From NCBI GenBank assembly GCA_036675505.1, contig JAKFEW010000150.1, positions 1-22,351 on the forward strand: a stretch of 22,351 bases of DNA, read 5' to 3'. The translations under genes and the position numbers were made by a program. The notes beneath the pieces were generated by a model that was given only the letters and a program-made list of their open reading frames with translations, had not been told where the DNA came from and did not search any database. Positions 16,507-22,351 of the stretch are shown piece by piece (positions within the stretch are counted from its first letter, which is position 1; every line of letters begins with the position of its first letter). The stretch is from JAKFEW01 sp036675505 (GTDB taxonomy: Bacteria > Cyanobacteriota > Sericytochromatia > S15B-MN24 > JAQBPE01).

Positions 16507-19326
16507 ATGACCATACTGCCCGCCAATTCATCTCCAGCCGAATGGACGCTCGTCCACGAACGCCAGTTCCGGGCCTTCGCCGTGCGCACGGCGGCCGCAG
16601 CCAGGCTGGACAGCGAGACCTGGATCATCGCGCCCGTCGCCCTGCTCGCCTGGTACCGCGAAGCCCTGACCACAGCCACCCCCGCCGCCGTGGTGGCCTG
16701 CCGCGACTGGGAGGCCGCGCTCGACACCCTCGAGTCACGCCTGCTCCTGCCGTCGCCCCGCGCCGCCCGCCGCGCCGACGTGCTGGGCGCCCTGCTGCAC
16801 GCGCTCCGCGCCGCCGCCACAGCCGGCACCTTGCCGCCGGGCGTCGGCGCGGCGGTGGCGACCGATCCGCTGGGGGTGGCCGAAGCCCTGCTGCCATCGG
16901 TCGAGACTGCGCTCGAATACGGCTACCGCCATGACGCCCCACCCGACACGACAGGCCGCATGGCCCTGGTGCGCACCAACCTGGCCCTGCTGTACGCGCT
17001 GAAAGATGCAGTGGTCACGGACCTCCGCGCCCGCGGCCTCGCGACCCCGACCATGCGCTGGGCGGCCGTCGCGGACGCGCTGCGCGACGCGCGCGCCCCC
17101 GGCCTGCCCGTCCGCCTGATCGTCGACGGCATCGACACCCTCGATCCGGTGCGCCTCGAGGTCCTCACAGGCCTGGCCGACCAGCTCGTCGACGTGCTGC
17201 TGCCGCCCTGGCTCGCCCTGCCAGGACGAACCGCGGTGCAGCTGCCGGCGGACGCCGCCGAAGCGCCGAAGCCCGCCGTCAGGGTCCGGCATCCGCGCGA
17301 CCTTTCCTCCGAGGCCGCGCTCGCCGTGACCTGGGCCCGCGAGAAGGTCCAGGCCGGCGCCCGGCTCGGCGCGCTCGTCGTGATGGCGCCGGCGGGCCAG
17401 GGCTACGAGGCCGCGCTGGAAGCGGCGTTCCGCGCGGCGGACATCCCGGTCAGCGTCGGCCGGCACCTGCCGCTCGCCGCCACCGAGCCGTTCCAGGCCC
17501 TGCGCGCCTACGCCCGCGCCCGCACGGGCCACGTCGACATGATCGACCTGGTCACCCTGCTGCGCAGCACCCACGCGCTGGAAGGCGCGGCCGGCGCCGC
17601 CTTCGCCGACCACCTCTACGAGACCTTGCCGGCCACCTGGGCGGTCGTGCACGACAAGCTCGCAGCCTCGGCCCTGCCCGAGGAGATTCGCCAGCGGGTC
17701 GCGCCCGCGCTCGCGCGCCTGGTCGACCAGGCTCAGCCGCTGCTGGACGAGCTCGAGCGCTTCTGGGCCGACTGGGCGCCCTACGCCGACCCCACCATCC
17801 AGCTCGCCTGCCAGGACGCGCTGCGCGCCTACATCGAGCTGATGGGCGCCCATGGCTCGCCGGCCGAGCTGCCGGTGGCGATCGAGCGCCTGGGCGAGCT
17901 CGCGCCGCGCTACCTGCGGCCGCCCGGCGAGGTGCTCGCGATCCTCACCACCGGCCCCTACGCGCCGCTCGCCGCCTCCGACCTGCTGATCCTCGGCTTC
18001 GTCGACGGCCGCTTCCCCTCGCTGCGCAGCCACCTGCCGCTGCTCGGCGCGAGCGAGCTGGCAGCGCTCGCCGCGGCCGGACGGTTCTTCCCGTCGCCGG
18101 CGCTGCGGGCGGCCTACGAGATGCGCAACATCTGGCGCCTGCTCGACATCGCCCCCGACGTGACGCTCGCCGTCCCCGAGCGCGGCGCCGCCGGCGAGCC
18201 GCTGCGGCCCTCGCCGCTGCTCGGCCTGGTCACGATCAAGCCCGACGAGCCGGCCCCGGAGGCCCCCCTGACCGGGCCCGAATGGCGCCGGGCTGCCGCC
18301 CGCGCGCTCGGCGCGGGGCAACTGCTGCCCGGCCTCGCAGCGCTCGCCGCCCAGGGCGAGGCCGGCTGGACGGCCGCCTGCTTCGCGCCACCCCCGACCT
18401 TCCGCCTCGCCCCCGCGGTGGTGGCGGGGTTGAGCCGCCCGCTCTCGCCCTCGGCGCTGGACACCCTGCTCGCCTGCCCTTTCGCGTTCTACGCGACGTC
18501 CCTGCTGCGGCTCGAAGCGCGCCCGCCCGCCCGGGCCCTGGCCTGGAACCCGGCGACGGCGGGCCAGATCGCGCACGCGGTGATGGAGGGGCTGCTGACG
18601 GACACCCCCGACGCCGCGCTCGCCCCCGCGCAGGTCGGGCCGATGCTGGCGCGCACGCTGCGGGACGGCTATCCGGGCATCGCGCCGGCCCATCACCGCC
18701 TCGAAATCGAGACCCTGCGCAAAGACCTGGAAGCCTTCGTGCAGCGCTACGCTGCGCTGGCCGCCGAGCTCGGCGTGGTGGGCGGCCGGTCCGAGTGGTG
18801 GTTCGGCGGGGATGCCCGCCACCCCGCGACTTTCCCGCTCGATGACGAAGGGAAAGACGTCCTCCGCGTGCGCGGCGTGATCGACCGGATCATGCTGCGC
18901 GACGGCGCGCCGATCGCGATCGACTTCAAGTCCGGCGACGTCGCCAAGTTCCGCGCCCAGCGCGCCGCGGGGCTCGGCGCGCAGGTCGCGCTCTACAGCT
19001 GGGCGGTCGCCGAGCTCGGCTTCGGCCGCCCGGCCGCCTTCGCCTACCTCACCTTGACCGGGCGCCGCACCGAGATGGACGTGGTGCTGGCCGAGGGCGC
19101 CGACCTCCCGCCGTTGCGCGCGGGCGTGTCGCCGGCGGAGACGCTGGAGAAGGTTGAAACCGATTTCCGCGCGGCGGTGGCCGAGGCCCTGGGCCGCGTG
19201 AACGCGGGGCTCGTCGAGCCGGTCACCGAGGAGCGGGCGGCGGCCCTGGCGGGCGCGAAGGCGCACCCGTGCACCTATTGCGAGCACGACCTGCTCTGCC
19301 GCAGCAAACGGGAGCGTGGCCGATGA
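16507..19326 (+). CDS. AddB-like PD-(D/E)XK nuclease subunit
   Basis: A 939-residue protein resembling the AddB subunit of AddAB helicase-nucleases. The N-terminal ~640 residues follow the UvrD-like helicase fold pattern (LLILGFVDGRFPSLRSHLPLLG) but contain no Walker A P-loop. The C-terminal region has SPSALDTLLACPFAFY, then the nuclease motif Asp793 in VRGVIDRI and Asp806-Phe-Lys808 in IAIDFKSG. The four cysteines Cys657, Cys922, Cys925 and Cys931 have the C...CxxCx5C spacing of the AddB iron-sulfur cluster. AddAB resects double-strand breaks for RecA loading. ATG 16507 is preferred over GTG 16492; neither has a strong ribosome site. The stop overlaps the start of the AddA-like gene by four bases. 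The protein is shorter than Bacillus AddB and probably lacks its own ATPase. Confidence 0.82.
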   Translation: MTILPANSSPAEWTLVHERQFRAFAVRTAAAARLDSETWIIAPVALLAWYREALTTATPAAVVACRDWEAALDTLESRLLLPSPRAARRADVLGALLHALRAAATAGTLPPGVGAAVATDPLGVAEALLPSVETALEYGYRHDAPPDTTGRMALVRTNLALLYALKDAVVTDLRARGLATPTMRWAAVADALRDARAPGLPVRLIVDGIDTLDPVRLEVLTGLADQLVDVLLPPWLALPGRTAVQLPADAAEAPKPAVRVRHPRDLSSEAALAVTWAREKVQAGARLGALVVMAPAGQGYEAALEAAFRAADIPVSVGRHLPLAATEPFQALRAYARARTGHVDMIDLVTLLRSTHALEGAAGAAFADHLYETLPATWAVVHDKLAASALPEEIRQRVAPALARLVDQAQPLLDELERFWADWAPYADPTIQLACQDALRAYIELMGAHGSPAELPVAIERLGELAPRYLRPPGEVLAILTTGPYAPLAASDLLILGFVDGRFPSLRSHLPLLGASELAALAAAGRFFPSPALRAAYEMRNIWRLLDIAPDVTLAVPERGAAGEPLRPSPLLGLVTIKPDEPAPEAPLTGPEWRRAAARALGAGQLLPGLAALAAQGEAGWTAACFAPPPTFRLAPAVVAGLSRPLSPSALDTLLACPFAFYATSLLRLEARPPARALAWNPATAGQIAHAVMEGLLTDTPDAALAPAQVGPMLARTLRDGYPGIAPAHHRLEIETLRKDLEAFVQRYAALAAELGVVGGRSEWWFGGDARHPATFPLDDEGKDVLRVRGVIDRIMLRDGAPIAIDFKSGDVAKFRAQRAAGLGAQVALYSWAVAELGFGRPAAFAYLTLTGRRTEMDVVLAEGADLPPLRAGVSPAETLEKVETDFRAAVAEALGRVNAGLVEPVTEERAAALAGAKAHPCTYCEHDLLCRSKRERGR

Positions 19327-21908
19327 CGGAGAGAGCCGCCGTATCACCGCCCGCGCTCGTCACGGCGAGCGCCGGCACGGGCAAGACCTACTGGATCGTC
19401 GAGCGCGTGAAATCGCTGCTGGTCGACGAGGGCGCGAGCCTCGACCAGATCGGCGTCATCACCTTCACCGAGGCGGCCGCCGCCGAGCTGCGGGCGCGCA
19501 TCGCGGCGGCGCTGAAGGCGATCGGCCACCCCGCGGCGGACGAGGTGGCCGGCGCGGCGATCACCACGATCAACGGCTTCGCCCTCGGGTTGGTGAAGCG
19601 CTACGCCCTCGTGATGGGCCTGGGCGCCGCTGTCGAGACGCTCGACGAGGCCGGTGCCGCGGGCCTGCGCGCGCAGGCGCTGAACCACGCGCTCGAAGAC
19701 CCGGCGCACGCCGAGCGCGTGGTGCACCTCAAGGAGGCGCTCGGCGTGCGGACGGCCGACGAGGTGCGCCAGACGATCTTCGGCCTGCTCGAGAAATCGC
19801 GCTCGCTGCGCCTGGACGCCCAGGGCCTCGCCCACCAGGCCCACCTCAACGCCGCGATGCTCGCCGAGGCCTTCGGCCCAGCGGGCGACGCGCAGGCCCT
19901 CGACGCCACCCTGCGCGCCGCGTTCGGCGAGCTGGACGCGTTGCTGCCGCGCACGGGCGGCTTGAAGACCGACGCGCCCGTGGTGGCCGGCTTCGACGAA
20001 GCCCTCCGCGCGCTCGGCCGCGGCGAGCTGCGCAAGGCCGCGGCGCTGGCGGCCAAGTTGAAGAAGGCCACCAAGCGCGTCGAGCCGCTGGTGGCGCCGA
20101 TGCGCGCGGCGGCGGGCGCATGGCTGCGGGCGCACCCCCTGTCGCTCGCGTACCTGCAGGCGACGTCGGAAGCCGTCTACACCCTCGCCGGGGCCGCGGC
20201 GGCCGATTACGGCGCGCGCAAGGCGGCGCTCGGCTGTCTGGACTTCTCGGACCAGATCGCGCGGGCGCTCGAGCTGCTGGAGCGCGACGCCGGCGGGGTG
20301 CCGCTCGCGGCGGTGGTGGCCGCCGAGATGCCCTACCTGCTGGTCGACGAGTTCCAGGACACCAGCCCGCTGCAGTTCCGCCTGGCGGAGAGCCTCAGGG
20401 AGCACGGCTGCCAGGTGTCGTACGTGGGCGACCTCAAGCAGGCGATCTACGGCTGGCGCGACGCGGATTCCCGCCTGATGGGCGCGTTGCTCGCCCGCGC
20501 CCACGCCGAGGCGCGCGCCCCGCATACGCTCGATCGCAATTGGCGCAGCCGCCCGGAGCTGGTGGCCTTCTGCAACGACCTGTTCGCGCCGGTCTTCGCC
20601 CGGCTCGGTCTGGCCTTCGAGCCCGTGACGCCCGCGCGGGACGCGGTGGCGGGTGGCGACGCGGGGCCTTGTGTCGAGCTGCTGATGCAGAACAAGGCGT
20701 TTTATCCGAAGCCCGAGATGATCGTCGGGCGGCTGCGCGAGCTGGTGGCGGGCGGTCGGCGGATCGTGGACCGGGATTCGGGTGCGCTGCGGGCGGCGCG
20801 CTGGGGTGATGTCGCGATCCTCGAGCGGCGTGGCGACCAGCTCGACGAGTGGGCGGCCGCGCTTTCGGCGGCGGGGATTCCGTTCGACCGGGAGCTGGGT
20901 GGGTGGAGCGCGCGGGCGGAGGTGCGGGGGGCGATCGCGTGGCTGCGCTGCCTGGCGAACCCGCACGACTCGGCGGCGCTCGCGACGGTGCTGTGCTCGG
21001 AGTACTTCGGACTGGGCGCGGAGGAGCTGGGCGCGCTGGCGCTGGCGGGGCTGTTCCGGGCGCCGGTCGAGTCGTTGATGGACGATGGGGCGTGGGGGGC
21101 AATCGAGGCGGCTGTGGCTGAGCCTTTGGCGCGGATGACGCTGCGGCGGTTCCGCGAGGCCTGGCGGACGGCGTCGCGGCAGGTTCGTCGGCCGCCGCTG
21201 ACCGCTGGGGTGCGGGCGGCGCTCGGGGCGATCGATGCGGAGCTTGTGCTGGCGAGCAAGCCGGATGCGGTGCAGCGCCAGGCGAACGTGACCAAGCTGG
21301 TCGAGCTGGCTGCGCGGATTGAAGGCATGGGGACGCGCGCGCTCGGGATGGCGGGCTTGTCGGGCGCGACGTTGGAGGACTTCGTGGCCTGGCTCGCGGG
21401 CGTGCCGGATAGCGACGATGACGTCCAGCCCCTGGTGGCCCGGCGCGGTGGGGAGGCGGTTCAGCTGCTGACGATGCACCGGGCGAAGGGGCTGGAGTTC
21501 CCGATTGTGCTGGTGCCGCGGATGCCTTTCGACGTGGGGGCGCGGCCTGCGCGATGTGAGGTGAGCTGGCCGGCGGATGCTGACGCGTTTCTGGGCGCCG
21601 GGTTGTTCGGGCGGAGTCGGTTGCGGTTTGTGCCGCCGCATCCGGAGGTGGGGGACTTGCGGGTGCGGTTGGGGCAGGCGGAGGCGGACGCGGGGGCGGC
21701 TGTGGATGAGGCGTGTTTGTTGTATGTGGTGTTTACGCGGGCGCGGGATTACTTGATGGTGGGGTGGACGCCCAATGCGCGGGTGGGGTCGGCGCAGGAG
21801 TTGCTGGGCGTCGACCTGGCGGCCGAGGCGCTGGCTGGGCATGCTGTGAGGGTCACTCCGTGTGGGCCACCGGGAGACGGTGATGGCGCGGTCGAGGCCC
21901 ATTTCTAG
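19323..21908 (+). CDS. AddA-like UvrD/Rep-family helicase without a nuclease domain
   Basis: An 861-residue superfamily I helicase. All key motifs are visible: Walker A TASAGTGKT (Lys21), Ia VITFTEAAAAELRARI, Walker B LLVDEFQDTSPLQ (Asp342-Glu343), III YVGDLKQAIYGWRDAD, IV LDRNWRSRPELVAF, V LLTMHRAKGLEFPIVLVPR and VI LYVVFTRARDYLMVGW. The protein ends about 50 residues after motif VI, so the C-terminal RecB-type nuclease of normal AddA (about 1,200 residues) is absent. It should supply the motor for the complex while the B-like subunit supplies cutting. The ATG overlaps the upstream stop (ATGA) and is preceded by GGGAG, so the two are translationally coupled. Nothing after its stop resembles a lost nuclease domain, which argues against recent truncation. 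The 3' third uses G/T-ending codons more than the start. Confidence 0.87.
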   Translation: MTERAAVSPPALVTASAGTGKTYWIVERVKSLLVDEGASLDQIGVITFTEAAAAELRARIAAALKAIGHPAADEVAGAAITTINGFALGLVKRYALVMGLGAAVETLDEAGAAGLRAQALNHALEDPAHAERVVHLKEALGVRTADEVRQTIFGLLEKSRSLRLDAQGLAHQAHLNAAMLAEAFGPAGDAQALDATLRAAFGELDALLPRTGGLKTDAPVVAGFDEALRALGRGELRKAAALAAKLKKATKRVEPLVAPMRAAAGAWLRAHPLSLAYLQATSEAVYTLAGAAAADYGARKAALGCLDFSDQIARALELLERDAGGVPLAAVVAAEMPYLLVDEFQDTSPLQFRLAESLREHGCQVSYVGDLKQAIYGWRDADSRLMGALLARAHAEARAPHTLDRNWRSRPELVAFCNDLFAPVFARLGLAFEPVTPARDAVAGGDAGPCVELLMQNKAFYPKPEMIVGRLRELVAGGRRIVDRDSGALRAARWGDVAILERRGDQLDEWAAALSAAGIPFDRELGGWSARAEVRGAIAWLRCLANPHDSAALATVLCSEYFGLGAEELGALALAGLFRAPVESLMDDGAWGAIEAAVAEPLARMTLRRFREAWRTASRQVRRPPLTAGVRAALGAIDAELVLASKPDAVQRQANVTKLVELAARIEGMGTRALGMAGLSGATLEDFVAWLAGVPDSDDDVQPLVARRGGEAVQLLTMHRAKGLEFPIVLVPRMPFDVGARPARCEVSWPADADAFLGAGLFGRSRLRFVPPHPEVGDLRVRLGQAEADAGAAVDEACLLYVVFTRARDYLMVGWTPNARVGSAQELLGVDLAAEALAGHAVRVTPCGPPGDGDGAVEAHF

Positions 21909-21997
21909 TTGTGGAAATCCAGCCCGAAGCGCGTCTGCATTCGCCTTCGAGGCTCAATTCTAATTACGACCGCTGCGGAACTCCAGACGGAAGTTTA

Positions 21998-22246
21998 TTA
22001 TTCAGAGAGAGAATTTTCAATCTCCTGCAGCTTTCGATTAATGTCCTTTATCTCAATTAAGATCTTCTTGGCTCTAGCATCTATTGCCTGGGTTTGATCC
22101 CTCTCAATTTTACCTAACGAGGCGGCGATACTCTTAATGTCTGATGACTCGATCCCGACTGTTCCTTTTATTGACGGATTTTCCGGTGGCTCCATCGATA
22201 AGACGACCGGAATTCCGCAAAAGGAAGCGTAAGCGTTCAGGCCCAC
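21998..22246 (-). CDS. Small hypothetical coiled-coil protein in an A+T-richer segment
   Basis: An 82-residue frame from GTG 22246, or 65 residues from ATG 22195; neither has a clear ribosome site. The N-terminal part is mildly hydrophobic (YASFCGIPVVLS). The rest is Lys/Glu/Ile-rich and strongly helical (KIERDQTQAIDARAKK, then IEIKDINRKLQEIENSL), a likely coiled coil. Codon use is much more A+T-rich than in the rest of the window, which suggests separate origin. The same frame stays open upstream to a TGA at 22298-22300 and reads plausibly there, so it may be the 3' part of a broken longer gene. No function is assigned. Confidence 0.4.
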   Translation of the reverse strand: MGLNAYASFCGIPVVLSMEPPENPSIKGTVGIESSDIKSIAASLGKIERDQTQAIDARAKKILIEIKDINRKLQEIENSLSE

Positions 22247-22261
22247 CGCGAGCGTTCGCGG
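22246..22261. repeat. Short GC-rich inverted repeat at the edge of the A+T-rich segment
   Basis: CCGCGA and TCGCGG flank a four-base centre. It marks the change from the A+T-richer stretch (about 21910-22240) back to G+C-rich sequence. Bases 22262-22351 hold nothing I can identify. Its function is unknown; it could be a terminator stem or an end repeat. Confidence 0.25.
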
Positions 22262-22351
22262 CGGCGTGATGTCAGGGGAGTGGCGTAGCGTGGCGGTTCA
22301 GGCCGGTACGAGGGAAGGCGGAGGCAACCCGACGCGATGATTTTGGATCGC

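Noticed and set aside
13863..16829. 988-codon minus-strand open frame opposite the NHL lipoprotein
   Set aside because: It spans two plus-strand genes and has no recognisable domain; it is an artefact of high G+C, where stop codons are rare.
16735..21902. Two very long minus-strand frames opposite the AddB-like and AddA-like genes
   Set aside because: The plus strand carries full sets of helicase and nuclease motifs; the antisense frames are Arg/His/Gln-rich with no motifs.

Overview
The window is a G+C-rich bacterial chromosome segment, roughly 70% G+C by eye, with strong G/C preference at third codon positions. Two products carry clear lipoprotein signal peptides, so the cell exports lipoproteins. 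The organism cannot be named from sequence alone. The IISNNGAG-type repeat in the large lipoprotein vaguely recalls secreted proteins of uncultured non-photosynthetic relatives of Cyanobacteria, but that is a weak impression. No rRNA, tRNA, CRISPR array or complete mobile element was seen.

Left part (1-5.6 kb): a small HRDC-domain protein and an overlapping pair of small unknown genes lie on the minus strand. Divergent from them is a probable plus-strand operon: an exported phospholipase D-like lipoprotein, an ADP-ribosylglycohydrolase and a WYL-domain regulator. A small zinc-ribbon protein follows.

Middle part (5.6-13.7 kb): this is a block of DNA-processing and small accessory genes. It holds a large PLD-nuclease/superfamily II helicase/DUF3427 protein, a HigB/HigA-type toxin-antitoxin module whose toxin frame is broken by one base, and a divergent RecQ-like helicase with extra zinc fingers and no HRDC domain. 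A SEC-C protein, a CopG-like protein with a probable frameshift near its N terminus, and a frameshifted small-gene remnant follow. The toxin-antitoxin promoter and a 12-bp-arm palindrome lie in the short gap shared with recQ.

Right part (13.7-22.35 kb): a 902-residue NHL/beta-propeller lipoprotein is followed by a translationally coupled AddB-like/AddA-like pair for double-strand-break end processing. In this pair the only nuclease domain is in the B-like subunit. The last ~440 bp are more A+T-rich and hold one small coiled-coil reading frame.

Together the helicases and nucleases (PLD-DUF3427 helicase, RecQ, AddAB-like pair, stand-alone HRDC) suggest a region devoted to DNA repair, possibly with a genome-defence component. 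Three small genes appear frameshifted at short G/C runs while all the long genes are intact. This fits decay of accessory genes better than general sequencing error, but both remain possible.
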